Part shown: positions 18,192 through 27,519 of the stretch, in pieces
Layout of the letters: each line of letters starts with the position of its first letter
Position numbering within the stretch: the stretch's first letter is position 1
Assembly: GCF_000023985.1 (NCBI RefSeq)
Contig: NC_013156.1
Span: forward strand, 1,290,363 to 1,354,362
Direction of reading: 5' to 3'
Source of the DNA: Methanocaldococcus fervens AG86
GTDB taxonomy: Archaea > AGJL01 > Methanococci > Methanococcales > Methanocaldococcaceae
Length of the DNA: 64,000 bases
Made by a program: the position numbers and the translations under genes
Notes under the pieces: generated by a model
Told to the model about the DNA's origin: nothing
Seen by the model: only the letters and a program-made list of their open reading frames with translations
The model's database searches: none

Positions 18192-19919
18192 TTATACAAT
18201 ATATCCAAATTTCATAAGCTCTTTTTTGCACAATTCCACGAGCTCTTTGTTCGGTTTGTAATTTTCTGGAGATTCACAGTATTTATACATTTCAGCAGGG
18301 AGCTTTCTCTTTAACTCCTTAAGAAGTTCATTTATTGTTTTTAACTTTTCTTCATCATTAATATATTCAAGTATGTCTGAATTCTCAATGAAATGGAGGT
18401 ATATAAAAGCCCCTATTGGATTTACATTTACGTATTTGTAGAGGTTAGCAAGATAATACTGGACGTGATCTATTTTATAATACATTACTGGAGGATTTTG
18501 TAGTGGAGAAGGAATTTCCAAGTCTTTTATCTCATTATTCATCAATTTTTTGAATATTTCATCTGCTTCATCATTTTTTAAAACATTCTTTAACTTCGTG
18601 GTTGCTGAAATAACGTCATCATATTTACCTGCTTTTTCATATACAATTATTGAATATTTCATTATGTCAATGTCATTTGGATTTAATCTTAAGGCATTTG
18701 TAAAGCATTCATTAGCTTCTTTATAATTTTTTAGTTTGTAAAGTAGATAGCCTTTAATTTTCCATAATTCGCTATTTCTTATATCTTTCTCTAATAATTT
18801 ATTTACATGTTGTAGTGCGCCCTCATAATATTTTTCAATTCCAGTAGTTTCTGCTTTTCCAATTAAAGAGTAGATTATAAAGATATCCATCTCATTTTTT
18901 AAGAAATCATCTACATATATTTCCAAAACCTTATCAAAGAAATTGGATGCTTTTTTAATATTCCCATTTCTGTAATAATAGATTGCCAAGCCAAAATATG
19001 CATAAGGATTTGGATATATCTCTATAGATTTGTTATACATTTCCACAGCTTTTGAATGTCCAATTTTAGTTAAAATATCTCCAATCTTGGAGTAGTGAAT
19101 GCTCCTCTCAAATATTGATGTCACTTTATATATGGATTCAAGAGCTTTTTGATAATCTTCAAATATCTCAGACACCACGCTTTTGTAATAATGGGCAATA
19201 TCGTTATCTTCATCAATTTGAATAACCTTATTAAAAAATTTTAGTGCATTTACATAATCTTTACTTTCCAACAATTTAATTCCGTTGTATATATCCCCAT
19301 AAACATTTTTTTCAATACTTTCAACAATCTTATCCATGAATTCAACAATCTCTTTACAACTATGCTCAGGCTCTTCTTTCAAAAGTTTTTTAAATAATTC
19401 GTAAGCCCGGTCTAAATTACCAAATAACAAATAAATCTTTCCAGCCACAAATAATGCGTTAGTATTATTTTTATTCAATCTATAAGCTTTTAAATAGCAA
19501 TCTAAAGCTTTTTTGTATTTTTTGTATTTTAATGAAATTTCCCCCAATATTTCGTATAAATCTCCTTTTTTAATTTTCTCCGACGCTTTAATAAGGCACT
19601 TGTATGCCTCATCAAAATTCTCAAGCTTGTAAAGTATAGGCCCCTTTAAATATAAAAATTCTGGATTTTCTGGAGAGAATGATAGGGCTTTATTTATGGC
19701 TTCAAGAGCATTTTTGTAATCTCCCAACTGGTAATAAGCATAAGAAAGATTAGCCCAATCAACATCCCTACCTTTATTTTCTTTAAAAGCTTGTAGATAG
19801 CATTCTATAGCTTTTTCATGATCTTTTTCATTCAAATAACGCTCTGCTTCTGAAATCAAATTATAATAAGAGCTATCCCCCGATATTAATTTATTTAAAA
19901 GTTTTTTAATCAAATCCAT
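18192..19919 (-). CDS. Tetratricopeptide-repeat protein
   Basis: A 575-aa protein built largely of TPR units, for example YYNLISEAERYLNEKDHEKA, WANLSYAYYQLGDYKNALEA, LYEILGEISLKYKKYKKALD, ALFVAGKIYLLFGNLDRAYE and LWKIKGYLLYKLKNYKEANE. TPR proteins act as scaffolds for protein-protein contacts; no enzymatic domain is present. The last 110 residues leave the TPR pattern. It follows the beta-RFA-P synthase gene by 6 bases and is likely co-transcribed with it, hinting at a link that I cannot specify. Confidence 0.85.
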   Translation of the reverse strand: MDLIKKLLNKLISGDSSYYNLISEAERYLNEKDHEKAIECYLQAFKENKGRDVDWANLSYAYYQLGDYKNALEAINKALSFSPENPEFLYLKGPILYKLENFDEAYKCLIKASEKIKKGDLYEILGEISLKYKKYKKALDCYLKAYRLNKNNTNALFVAGKIYLLFGNLDRAYELFKKLLKEEPEHSCKEIVEFMDKIVESIEKNVYGDIYNGIKLLESKDYVNALKFFNKVIQIDEDNDIAHYYKSVVSEIFEDYQKALESIYKVTSIFERSIHYSKIGDILTKIGHSKAVEMYNKSIEIYPNPYAYFGLAIYYYRNGNIKKASNFFDKVLEIYVDDFLKNEMDIFIIYSLIGKAETTGIEKYYEGALQHVNKLLEKDIRNSELWKIKGYLLYKLKNYKEANECFTNALRLNPNDIDIMKYSIIVYEKAGKYDDVISATTKLKNVLKNDEADEIFKKLMNNEIKDLEIPSPLQNPPVMYYKIDHVQYYLANLYKYVNVNPIGAFIYLHFIENSDILEYINDEEKLKTINELLKELKRKLPAEMYKYCESPENYKPNKELVELCKKELMKFGYIV

Positions 19920-19925
19920 GATTAT

Positions 19926-20912
19926 TCACCAAATTTTATATCCAACGTTATTTGCTTTAGTTACAATTATGTCTCCACTAATTCCATGTTCATCAAAAAT
20001 TTCATTGGCTTTATCAATGATTAGCTTTTTTTCTCCAAATGCATAGATTGTTGGACCAAAACTTGAAAGTCCTGCATATGCATCTTTATGTAACTCCCTA
20101 ATTAAATCTTTAACAATATCTGATTGCAAAGAGACTTCAACTTTTTTAAATCCTAAGTATTGAAGTTTATTAACTACCTCTCCAAAATCTTTTAAATTTT
20201 TTTCAACAACTGCGGGCATCATCTTCATTAAAACGAGATGGCAGATTTTTTCAACTTCATTTAACGGAACTGGGCAGTATTTTTTAAATATATCAACCTC
20301 TTTTTTTCCATAAACATGCTCTCCTTTCGGAATTATTAAAACAACTTCCCAATCAAAGTCATGCCTAAATATTATTGGTGCTGGTTTAACACCTTTTGAA
20401 GCAGATGATGGTCTAAAATCCTCTTTATCTTTTCCTTTACCAAAACTATGCCCCCCATCAATCAAAAATCCGCCATATTCAAAAGCCCCAACGCCAATAC
20501 CTGAAGTTCCTCCTCTTCCAGTAATTTTAGCTATTTCATAGGTATTTAGCTCTTTGCCATATATCTTTGATATCAATTTACCTACAGCTAACGATAGTTG
20601 AGTTCCACTGCCAAGACCAGAATGAGCTGGGAATAATGATAGGATTTTTAATTCAGCACCTTCTCCATCAACAGCCTTTAAAACCTTATTGGCAGTGTCA
20701 TATGCTCTATCTTTAATAGATTTTAAAAAATCTTCCCCAAAACTTTCAATTAATTTTTTATCAAACTCAATAACTATTTCATCACTTTCTTTCCCTTTAA
20801 TTTTTATATTTGGATTTTCTAAAGCCAACCCTATGCCCCCATCTACTCTCCCAATAGAACCATTTAAGTCTATCAACCCCATGTGAATTCTTGAGGGTGT
20901 TTGAATTATCAA
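19926..20912 (-). CDS. Beta-ribofuranosylaminobenzene 5'-phosphate synthase
   Basis: A 328-aa GHMP-superfamily enzyme that condenses PRPP with 4-hydroxybenzoate/p-aminobenzoate releasing CO2, the first committed step in building the arylamine part of methanopterin. It has the GHMP loop FPAHSGLGSGTQLSLAVG, the start TPSRIHMGLIDLNGSIGRVDGGIG, and GRGGTSGIGVGAFEYGGFLIDGGH. Start is TTG at 20912 with AGGTGAG ahead. It lies in a run with CBS, comC and endA genes. Confidence 0.9.
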   Translation of the reverse strand: MIIQTPSRIHMGLIDLNGSIGRVDGGIGLALENPNIKIKGKESDEIVIEFDKKLIESFGEDFLKSIKDRAYDTANKVLKAVDGEGAELKILSLFPAHSGLGSGTQLSLAVGKLISKIYGKELNTYEIAKITGRGGTSGIGVGAFEYGGFLIDGGHSFGKGKDKEDFRPSSASKGVKPAPIIFRHDFDWEVVLIIPKGEHVYGKKEVDIFKKYCPVPLNEVEKICHLVLMKMMPAVVEKNLKDFGEVVNKLQYLGFKKVEVSLQSDIVKDLIRELHKDAYAGLSSFGPTIYAFGEKKLIIDKANEIFDEHGISGDIIVTKANNVGYKIW

Positions 20913-20939
20913 AATCTCACCTTAATTTTAAAAAATTTA

Positions 20940-21404
20940 TTAAATTAATGCCTCAATCAAATCTCCTCTCGTAACAATTCCAATTAAATTTCCTTCGTCA
21001 TCAACTACTGGTAATCTTTTAATGTTATGTTCAACCATCAACTTCGCCGCATCGTTGACTGTCATATCTGGCTTAGCAACAATAACCTTTTTTGTCATCA
21101 TATCTTTAACTTTTGTTTTTAATGCCTTCTTCAGATCTTCCATAAATTCTTCTATCTTTAATGCTGTTTTTAAAGGTAACTCTATTAAATCTAACGGGGA
21201 GGGTAGGATGAGGTTTAAATCTTCATCATGTGTAACAATGGTTTTTATTATATCACTTTCAGATATTATACCAACTAGTTTTCCATCTTTATTTAAAACT
21301 GGAGCACCACTTATCTTATTTTCCCTAAATATTTTTATAACATCTTCTAAATCATCGTCTTCATAAACTACAATAGGTTTTTTCATTACATCTTTTATCA
21401 ACAT
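20940..21404 (-). CDS. Double CBS-domain protein
   Basis: A 154-aa protein of two CBS domains forming one Bateman module: VMKKPIVVYEDDDLEDVIKI...GAPVLNKDGKLVGIISESDI and VKDMMTKKVIVAKPDMTVND...RLPVVDDEGNLIGIVTRGDL. CBS pairs bind AMP, ATP or SAM and act as energy or ligand sensors. A 40-residue helical segment separates the domains. The ATG touches the stop of the comC gene upstream (TAAATG), so they are translated from one mRNA. Confidence 0.9.
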   Translation of the reverse strand: MLIKDVMKKPIVVYEDDDLEDVIKIFRENKISGAPVLNKDGKLVGIISESDIIKTIVTHDEDLNLILPSPLDLIELPLKTALKIEEFMEDLKKALKTKVKDMMTKKVIVAKPDMTVNDAAKLMVEHNIKRLPVVDDEGNLIGIVTRGDLIEALI

Positions 21405-22442
21405 TTATTTCACCACGTAATCTTCAATATTTAATCCTAACTCATTGCAAATCTCTTTTAATTGATCATATAGCTTTTCATCAATTTCAAATCCATTTTC
21501 TCTTTTCATCTTATTTCTCTCCTCTATTTCTCCTGGGATTAATATTTCAAAACCTTCTGCTGGTTCTGAATTTTTAATCTCTTCCAAAAGCTCATCAACT
21601 TTTTCTTTGAACTTATCTTTACCCATAAAAAATTCTGGATTTATTGCTATAAATAAATCCCCTTTGGTGCATCTTTCCTTTGGATTTGCTGTTCCTCTGA
21701 CCTTAGTTCCTACTTCAGTCCCTCCAATAGCAGAAAGCATTTCAATAGCCAACGCTAAACCATATCCCTTTGGTCCTCCAAATGGTAGTATACATCCCTC
21801 TAATGCTTTTGCAGGGTCTGTTGTTAGTTTTCCATCTTTATCCACTGCACAACCTTCAGGAATTTTCATTTTTTTCCTTAAAGCTTCTAAAATCTTACCT
21901 CTTGCTATTGATGCCGTAGCCATATCTAATGAGAATTTATATTTATTCCCTTTAAAAGCTATCGCAATAGGGTTTGTTCCTAAAATTTTCTCTTTTCCTC
22001 CAAAAGGAGCCATTGCCGGTTCTGTGTTTGTTATGGTAATGCCGATCATATCGTTGTTCATAGCCAACTCTGAATAATAGCCAGCAATGCCAAAATGATT
22101 GGCATTTCTTGTAGCAACTGCCCCAATTCCAACATTTTTTGCCTTTTCTATAGCCAACTCCATAGCTTTTTTTCCAACAACTTGCCCTAATCCTAAATCT
22201 CCATCTACAACTGCTGTTGCTAAGCTCTCTTTAACTACTTTTATATTCGGATTTGGGTTTATATTTCCAGATTTTAAGCCAATTATATATTGTGAGAATC
22301 TTCCAATTCCATGAGATGTGAAGCCCTTTAAATCAGCATCAACAAAAACATCGGCAGTTATTTCAGCATCTTCTTCTGGGATACCAAATTTTTTCAACAC
22401 GTCGATTATAAGCTTTTTTTCACTCTCTGGCGTTAAAATCAT
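21405..22442 (-). CDS. comC: L-sulfolactate / malate dehydrogenase
   Basis: A 345-aa member of the LDH2/MDG family of NAD(P)-dependent 2-hydroxyacid dehydrogenases. Characteristic parts are ADLKGFTSHGIGRFSQYI, GLGQVVGKKAMELAIEKA, VATRNANHFGIAGYYSELA (catalytic His) and LGTNPIAIAFKGNKYKFSLD. The M. jannaschii homologue has been shown to oxidise (S)-sulfolactate and malate, a step toward coenzyme M. ATG at 22442 follows GAGGGATATT. A plain malate dehydrogenase role is the alternative. Confidence 0.87.
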   Translation of the reverse strand: MILTPESEKKLIIDVLKKFGIPEEDAEITADVFVDADLKGFTSHGIGRFSQYIIGLKSGNINPNPNIKVVKESLATAVVDGDLGLGQVVGKKAMELAIEKAKNVGIGAVATRNANHFGIAGYYSELAMNNDMIGITITNTEPAMAPFGGKEKILGTNPIAIAFKGNKYKFSLDMATASIARGKILEALRKKMKIPEGCAVDKDGKLTTDPAKALEGCILPFGGPKGYGLALAIEMLSAIGGTEVGTKVRGTANPKERCTKGDLFIAINPEFFMGKDKFKEKVDELLEEIKNSEPAEGFEILIPGEIEERNKMKRENGFEIDEKLYDQLKEICNELGLNIEDYVVK

Positions 22443-22463
22443 AATATCCCTCTTAAATTTAAT

Positions 22464-22985
22464 CTATGGTTTTACATAAGTCATGTTGTAATAAACGATA
22501 TCTCCATCTGCATCAACTATAGCTATTAACAACTTTTTCCTAACAGAATGGGCAACTCTAACAAAGCCAGTTAGCTCATTTAATAAGAAAGAGCTATCTT
22601 CGGTAAATACCTTAACCAAATAAACGGAGTGTTCTTTATCAATGTTTGCTCCTCTCTCATAAAGCCTAAAATCAGCTCCATACTTTAAACCTGTTTTTAC
22701 TATATAGCCTCTACTTCTTAAATCTTTATAAACTAAATATTTTAGACATAGCCGCTCTTCAATATTTTTTGCGTATTCATACAACTCCTCAAAACTTAAA
22801 ATTTTGTTGTTGTCTTTAACTGCCAACCATCCTAAATTTGTTAAATATAGAGCTTCAACTAAAGATAACGATAAAAAATTCCCTTCAACGTTTCCATAAT
22901 GCTTTGATGATAGCTTAGATATTCCATTCTTGTCAAATACTATAACCCTATCTCCATCCAACGATCCAATTATTTTTTTGCCCAT
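22464..22985 (-). CDS. endA: tRNA-splicing endonuclease
   Basis: A 173-aa homotetrameric-type archaeal endonuclease that cuts bulge-helix-bulge motifs at intron borders. The catalytic triad is visible as Y109 (DFRLYERG), H119 (DKEHSVYLV) and K150 ([10 protein letters not shown]), spaced exactly as in the M. jannaschii enzyme. The ATG at 22985 is chosen because GGTGAGAG lies just upstream; the TTG at 23000 would overlap this RBS. It shares a divergent promoter with cfbD. Confidence 0.94.
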   Translation of the reverse strand: MGKKIIGSLDGDRVIVFDKNGISKLSSKHYGNVEGNFLSLSLVEALYLTNLGWLAVKDNNKILSFEELYEYAKNIEERLCLKYLVYKDLRSRGYIVKTGLKYGADFRLYERGANIDKEHSVYLVKVFTEDSSFLLNELTGFVRVAHSVRKKLLIAIVDADGDIVYYNMTYVKP

Positions 22986-23096
22986 TTTATCTCTCACCAA
23001 TTATTTTATAATCTCCAAACTTTAAACATATTGTTGGCGGTAAATAAATATTGTTATGGTTTAAGTTATCCAAATGAATCAATACGAGGTGGGTAA

Positions 23097-24173
23097 ATGA
23101 TATATCATCCAAGACCTTCACCAATAGCCGCTGCCATGTATCAACTTAGGGATTTAGGGGTTGATGCTATAATTTTACACGGTCCAAGTGGATGCTGCTT
23201 TAGAACAGCAAGATTATTGGAGTTAGATGGTGTCAGAGTATTTACAAGTAATATAGATGAAAACGCCATTGTTTTTGGAGCTTCAGAAAATTTAAAAAGA
23301 GCTTTGGATTATGCAATCAACTATTTAAAAAATGAGTTGAAGAAAGAAAAGCCAATGATTGGCATTGTTGGGACGTGTGCAAGTATGATTATTGGTGAAG
23401 ATTTATGGGAATTTGTAAATGACGATAGGGCCATAATCATCCCAGTTGAAGTGCATAGTGGTAGTGGAGACAACACCGTTGGTGCAATAAAAGCTATGGA
23501 ATCAGCTTTAAAATTGGGAATAATCGATGAAAAAGAATTTGAAAGGCAGAAGTTTTTATTAAAGAAGGCAACAGAAATTGAAAAAACGAGAGGTATGGCA
23601 AAGAAAGAGTATATAAAGCCAACGTATGATGATGATTTAAATGAAGCCATAAAAGCTTTAAAAGGTTTGAAAAAGAAAAATGCAAAAATAGCCTGTGTTT
23701 TAAATGCTAAAAAAGAAACTGCCTATTTGTTTGCTCATCCTTTAATTGTGTTGAATAAGTATTTTAATTGCGTAAATATAGCCAATTTAGATACAAATAA
23801 AGGACTTCCAAAAATAAGAAGGGATGCAAAAAATATATTAAATAGATTTAAGGCAGATTATATTACAGGAGGTTTAGATGAATATCCAATAACTGGAGAG
23901 AAAGCGGTTGAGATATTAAATGATTTAGATGTTGATGCTGTTGTTGTCTCTGGCGTTCCTCATGCTTTACCAATAGAAAAAATAGATAAAGATGTAGTAA
24001 AAATTGGTATAAGTGATGGGCCAAGAACTTATCATCCAATAAAGGAGATTTACAATTATGCAATTGTTGAGCTGGATGCCCACGCAAAGGTTTTAGGAAA
24101 AAGAGATATTGTTAAATCGAGATTCGGGGAGATTTTAGATTATACGCTAAGAGACGCCGTTCAGCCCCTCTAA
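23097..24173 (+). CDS. cfbD: Ni-sirohydrochlorin a,c-diamide reductive cyclase subunit CfbD
   Basis: A 358-aa NifD/BchN-like protein of coenzyme F430 synthesis. With the NifH-like CfbC it reduces and cyclises Ni-sirohydrochlorin a,c-diamide. Family features are the start YHPRPSPIAAAMYQLRDLG, the cluster-binding GPSGCCFRTARLL, GIVGTCASMIIGED and IIPVEVHSGSGDN. ATG at 23097 follows GAGGTGGGTAA. The C-terminus (FGEILDYTLRDAVQPL) is odd: the last codons are written again, diverged, at 24297-24332 after a structured repeat, so the present 3' end may have been supplied by an insertion. Confidence 0.9.
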   Translation: MIYHPRPSPIAAAMYQLRDLGVDAIILHGPSGCCFRTARLLELDGVRVFTSNIDENAIVFGASENLKRALDYAINYLKNELKKEKPMIGIVGTCASMIIGEDLWEFVNDDRAIIIPVEVHSGSGDNTVGAIKAMESALKLGIIDEKEFERQKFLLKKATEIEKTRGMAKKEYIKPTYDDDLNEAIKALKGLKKKNAKIACVLNAKKETAYLFAHPLIVLNKYFNCVNIANLDTNKGLPKIRRDAKNILNRFKADYITGGLDEYPITGEKAVEILNDLDVDAVVVSGVPHALPIEKIDKDVVKIGISDGPRTYHPIKEIYNYAIVELDAHAKVLGKRDIVKSRFGEILDYTLRDAVQPL

Positions 24174-24296
24174 ATTAAGAGGCATTATGAAGGGTTGAAA
24201 GCCCTTCCTTAATGTATCCGTTTTGATGAAATGGAAAGCCTTTGCTTTCCAGCTATGAAAATCCATGATTTTCATTCAACTTTTACTAAAAGGTTG
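24167..24296 (+). repeat. Structured interspersed repeat, copy 1 (inserted at cfbD 3' end)
   Basis: A run of consecutive hairpins: CCTCT/AGAGG (24167-24182); GCATTA+GAAGGG paired with CCCTTC+TAATGT (about 24183-24216); TGGAAAGC/GCTTTCCA (about 24232-24252); ATGAAAATC/GATTTTCAT (about 24255-24275); and a CAAC-TTTTACTAAAAGGTTG end. The blocks AATTAAGAGGCATT, TAATG(T/C)ATCCGTTTTGAT and TAAAAGGTTG recur at 46646-46715, so this belongs to a dispersed family. The base of the second stem is the same in both copies while the upper part differs, which points to selection on structure. It encodes no protein. Confidence 0.75.
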
Positions 24297-24332
24297 TTCG
24301 GGGAAATCTTAGACTATGCGTTGAAAGAATGA
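24297..24332 (+). pseudogene. Displaced duplicate of the cfbD 3' end
   Basis: Translates as FGEILDYALKE then stop, and matches the end of cfbD (FGEILDYTLRD, from base 24123) exactly 174 bases upstream. The two stretches differ mostly at synonymous positions (GAG/GAA, ATT/ATC, GAT/GAC, CTA/TTG) plus T/A and R/K changes. It has no start codon or RBS and is too short to be a gene. It looks like the original cfbD end, pushed away when the repeat inserted. Confidence 0.7.
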
Positions 24333-24347
24333 TAATGTGGTGACAAA

Positions 24348-25298
24348 ATGGACAAACCATGGGTAGAGAAGTATAGACCAAAAACATTAGATGAGATTGT
24401 TGGACAAGATGAAATTGTAAAAAGATTAAAAAAATATGTTGAAAAAAAGAGTATGCCACATTTGTTATTTAGCGGACCTCCAGGGGTTGGAAAAACCACC
24501 GCTGCCTTGTGTTTAGCAAGGGACTTGTTTGGAGAAAATTGGAGAGAGAACTTTTTAGAGCTAAACGCCAGCGATGAAAGGGGGATAGATGTTATTAGAA
24601 CAAAAGTAAAGGATTTTGCAAGAACTAAGCCGATTGGAGATGTGCCATTTAAAATCATATTCTTAGATGAGAGTGATGCATTAACCCCAGACGCGCAGAA
24701 CGCTTTAAGAAGAACTATGGAAAAATATTCAGATGTTTGTAGATTTATTTTGAGCTGTAATTACCCAAGTAAAATTATTCCTCCAATTCAATCAAGATGT
24801 GCTATATTTAGGTTTTCACCATTAAAGAAAGAAGATATAGCTAAAAAATTAAAAGAGATTGCTGAGAAAGAAGGATTAAAATTGACTGAGAGTGGTTTAG
24901 AGGCAATAATTTATGTTTCAGAAGGGGATATGAGGAAGGCAATAAATGTTTTGCAAACAGCAGCAGCTTTAAGTGAGGTTATAGATGATGAGATTGTTTA
25001 TAAAGTATCTTCAAGGGCAAGACCTGAAGAAGTTAAGAAGATGATGGAGTTAGCCTTAGAAGGAAAGTTTGTAGAGGCGAGAGATTTGCTATACAAGTTA
25101 ATGGTTGAGTGGGGAATGAGTGGAGAGGATATATTGAACCAAATGTTTAGGGAAATAAACAACTTAGATATTGATGAGAGGAAGAAGGTTGAGTTAGCAG
25201 ATGCCATTGGTGAAACTGACTTTAGAATAGTTGAAGGAGCTAATGAGAGAATTCAGTTGAGTGCTTTATTAGCTAAGATGGCACTAATGGGAAAATAA
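24348..25298 (+). CDS. rfcS: Replication factor C small subunit (intein-free)
   Basis: A 316-aa AAA+ clamp-loader subunit that loads PCNA on primed DNA. RFC boxes are visible: [17 protein letters not shown], Walker [21 protein letters not shown], Walker [12 protein letters not shown] (DESD rather than DEAD), sensor 1 [20 protein letters not shown] and the SRC motif. The M. jannaschii gene is interrupted by three inteins; here the protein is continuous at all those places. ATG at 24348 follows GGTGACAAA. Confidence 0.96.
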   Translation: MDKPWVEKYRPKTLDEIVGQDEIVKRLKKYVEKKSMPHLLFSGPPGVGKTTAALCLARDLFGENWRENFLELNASDERGIDVIRTKVKDFARTKPIGDVPFKIIFLDESDALTPDAQNALRRTMEKYSDVCRFILSCNYPSKIIPPIQSRCAIFRFSPLKKEDIAKKLKEIAEKEGLKLTESGLEAIIYVSEGDMRKAINVLQTAAALSEVIDDEIVYKVSSRARPEEVKKMMELALEGKFVEARDLLYKLMVEWGMSGEDILNQMFREINNLDIDERKKVELADAIGETDFRIVEGANERIQLSALLAKMALMGK

Positions 25299-25370
25299 TC
25301 TAAACTCTCATCTAAAAAAGTTTTAGAAATAATTTAAAAAGCTGTTTTAAAAATTTTTAAATAAAAAGAG

Positions 25371-25640
25371 TTATAATTCATCAACTAATTTAATTATTTC
25401 CTTAACTCTGTCGTCAACTATATAATAGAAGTTCCATGTTCCTTCTTTTCTTGCTTTAACAATTCCTGCTTTCTTTAAAATATTTAAGTGGTGTGAAATT
25501 GTTGGTTGTGGCTTTTTTAATTCATCTATTATCTTACAAACGCACATGCTTCCATTCTCTGACAATAACTTTAAAATCATTAATCTTGTTGGGTCTCCAA
25601 ATGCTTTAAATATTTCAGCTGCTTTTTCGTATTTTTCCAT
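25371..25640 (-). CDS. ArsR-family transcriptional regulator
   Basis: An 89-aa winged-helix regulator: FKAFGDPTRLMILKLLSENG, then the recognition part KKPQPTISHHLNILKKAGIV and wing KARKEGTWNFYYI. The CVCKI motif at the start of helix 3 matches the ELCVCD metal-binding box of ArsR/SmtB sensors, so it may sense As, Sb or another thiophilic metal. ATG at 25640 has GCGAGGGAGATC ahead; TATA-like ATATAAAAATATA is just upstream. No obvious target gene is adjacent. Confidence 0.87.
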   Translation of the reverse strand: MEKYEKAAEIFKAFGDPTRLMILKLLSENGSMCVCKIIDELKKPQPTISHHLNILKKAGIVKARKEGTWNFYYIVDDRVKEIIKLVDEL

Positions 25641-26014
25641 GATCTCCCTCGCTATATTTTTATATGTTTATCTATGACTATTGAAACATTTATAAATATG
25701 GCTAAATCTATATTCTTTCATATTGATGTTTAAATCGCAACTAACTTTACTATAATACATTACTCATATTTAAATATTTTGGTCTTATTGGTCATAACCG
25801 ATTATTTAAGGCTAAAATTGTTATAAAATAGTTAAATATGCATAAAAGAATTCTTAATAACTCGGAGATGTTTCTGCTATCACTTATCCCATTAGATATA
25901 CTTAAACTTTTAGCTCCAAGGTATGAATTATAATTTCACAAATATTATTTAGGCAAACCTTTTTATACTATAAACCTATAGTCATAAAGATTGATTTATT
26001 AGGAAGTGGAATAT
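25641..26014. other. Long divergent intergenic region (arsR-type regulator / DEAD-box helicase)
   Basis: About 370 bases holding two divergent promoters. TATA-like TTATAAATA at 25693-25701 and TTTTTATACTATAAA at about 25961-25975 are the clearest elements. A 31-codon open frame from ATG 25840 has no RBS and I do not count it. The long untranslated stretch before the helicase start could host temperature-dependent control, as DEAD-box helicases of this group are cold-inducible, but I see no defined structure. Confidence 0.35.
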
Positions 26015-27103
26015 ATGAGTTTTAGTGAATTGAATTTGTCAGAAAATGTGTTAAACGCTATTAAGAATAAAGGTTTTGAAAAACCAACAGATATTCAGAT
26101 GAAAGTTGTCCCACTATTTTTAAATGAAAGTTGCAATATTGTTGCTCAAGCAAGAACTGGTAGCGGGAAAACTGCTTCATTTGCAATTCCATTAATTGAG
26201 CTTATTGATGAAGATAGTGGGATAGAAGCTATTATTTTAACTCCAACAAGAGAACTGGCTATTCAAGTGGCTGATGAGATAGACTCATTAAAAGGTAACA
26301 AAAATTTAAAGATAACTAAAGTTTATGGAGGAAAAGCAATTCATCCTCAAATTAAAGCTTTAAAAAAAGCTAATATAGTTGTCGGAACACCTGGAAGAGT
26401 TTTAGACCATATAAATAGAGGAACTTTAAACTTAAAGAATGTTAAATACTTTATATTAGATGAAGCGGATGAAATGCTTAATATGGGATTCATTGAAGAT
26501 GTTGAGAAGATTTTAAACGCATGTAATAAAAATAAAAGGATTCTGTTATTCTCTGCCACCATGCCAAAGGAGATACTAAATTTGGCTAAAAAATATATGG
26601 GAGATTATGAGTTTGTAAAAGCTAAGATAAATGCAAATATTGAGCAGAGTTATATTGAGATAAATGAAAATGAAAGATTTGAAACTTTATGTAGAATTTT
26701 AAAAGATAGAGAGTTTTATGGATTAGTTTTTTGTAAAACAAAGAAGGATACTAAAGATTTGGCAAATATGTTGAGAGATATTGGATTTAAAGCAGGAGCA
26801 ATTCATGGAGATTTGAATCAATCTCAGAGGGAGAAGGTTATAAGGCTGTTTAAACAAAAGAAAATTAAGATTTTAATAGCAACCGATGTTATGAGTAGAG
26901 GAATAGATGTAAATGATTTAAACTGTGTAATTAATTATCATCTCCCACAAAATCCTGAATCTTACATGCACAGGATTGGAAGAACAGGAAGAGCTGGAAA
27001 GAAAGGAATGGCGATATCAATTATTAATAGGAGAGAGTATAGGAAATTAAAACATATAGAGAGAAAAATGAAATTAAAAATTAGAAAATTAAAAATTAAA
27101 TGA
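26015..27103 (+). CDS. deaD: DEAD-box ATP-dependent RNA helicase
   Basis: A 362-aa minimal DEAD-box helicase. Motifs in order: Q motif (GFEKPTDIQ), I (ARTGSGKTAS), Ia (PTRELAIQ), Ib (TPGR), II (LDEADEML), III (FSATMP), IV (GLVFCKTK), V (ATDVMSRGIDV) and VI (YMHRIGRTGRAG). The M. jannaschii counterpart gave an early DEAD-box crystal structure. It likely unwinds structured RNA in ribosome assembly. The ATG at 26015 is preceded by AGGAAGTGG; the GTG at 26006 lies within this RBS. Confidence 0.94.
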   Translation: MSFSELNLSENVLNAIKNKGFEKPTDIQMKVVPLFLNESCNIVAQARTGSGKTASFAIPLIELIDEDSGIEAIILTPTRELAIQVADEIDSLKGNKNLKITKVYGGKAIHPQIKALKKANIVVGTPGRVLDHINRGTLNLKNVKYFILDEADEMLNMGFIEDVEKILNACNKNKRILLFSATMPKEILNLAKKYMGDYEFVKAKINANIEQSYIEINENERFETLCRILKDREFYGLVFCKTKKDTKDLANMLRDIGFKAGAIHGDLNQSQREKVIRLFKQKKIKILIATDVMSRGIDVNDLNCVINYHLPQNPESYMHRIGRTGRAGKKGMAISIINRREYRKLKHIERKMKLKIRKLKIK

Positions 27104-27306
27104 TCTTAACATATTATATTTGATTTTTTGCTATCTATTTTATTTGGTTTCATAATGAACCTACATATATACATGTAGAAACGCATACCAAAAATTTATA
27201 AATATCAGCATCCATAAATTGTAAGTTAACTAAATACGGAGGGTGAATTTTTTAATTTCAATATTTTTGTATTGTTGTTTTTTATTTTATTATTTTTGGT
27301 GAGACT
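27104..27306. other. Promoter region of the 70-aa gene
   Basis: TATA box ATTTATAAATA at about 27194-27204 and a weak palindrome CTACAT-N6-ATGTAG at 27161-27178 upstream of it, which could be an operator. A GGAGG at 27239 is followed only by a 19-codon hydrophobic frame starting at GTG 27243. Confidence 0.35.
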
Positions 27307-27519
27307 ATGAAAAATGACGAAATTGAAAAAATAATAAATGATTTGGAAGTTATTAACAACAATCTAAAATCTGAAGGTATTAAAATTATTATGGCACAAA
27401 ATCGCATTAAACCTCATATACACAACGAAGAAATGATGAACAAAATATTAAACTCCATTAAGGATAATAAATTATATAATTTAGTTCTAATAGCATTGGA
27501 AATGTTAAAAAAAGTTTAG
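27307..27519 (+). CDS. 70-aa helical protein, unknown function
   Basis: A small charged helical protein (MKNDEIEKIINDLEVINNNL; ends ALEMLKKV). The ATG at 27307 follows TTGGTGAGACT. No recognisable domain. Its last bases overlap the stop of the convergent AMP phosphorylase gene by 4 bases. Length and RBS suggest a real gene. Confidence 0.6.
   Translation: MKNDEIEKIINDLEVINNNLKSEGIKIIMAQNRIKPHIHNEEMMNKILNSIKDNKLYNLVLIALEMLKKV

Noticed and set aside
25840-25935. 31-codon frame (MHKRILNNSEMFLLSLIPLD...) upstream of the DEAD-box gene
   Set aside because: No ribosome binding site, no clear promoter distance, and too short to call without conservation.
27243-27302. 19-codon hydrophobic leader-peptide-like frame from GTG after GGAGG
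   Set aside because: The GTG directly abuts the SD with no spacing, and the composition is just T-rich DNA.
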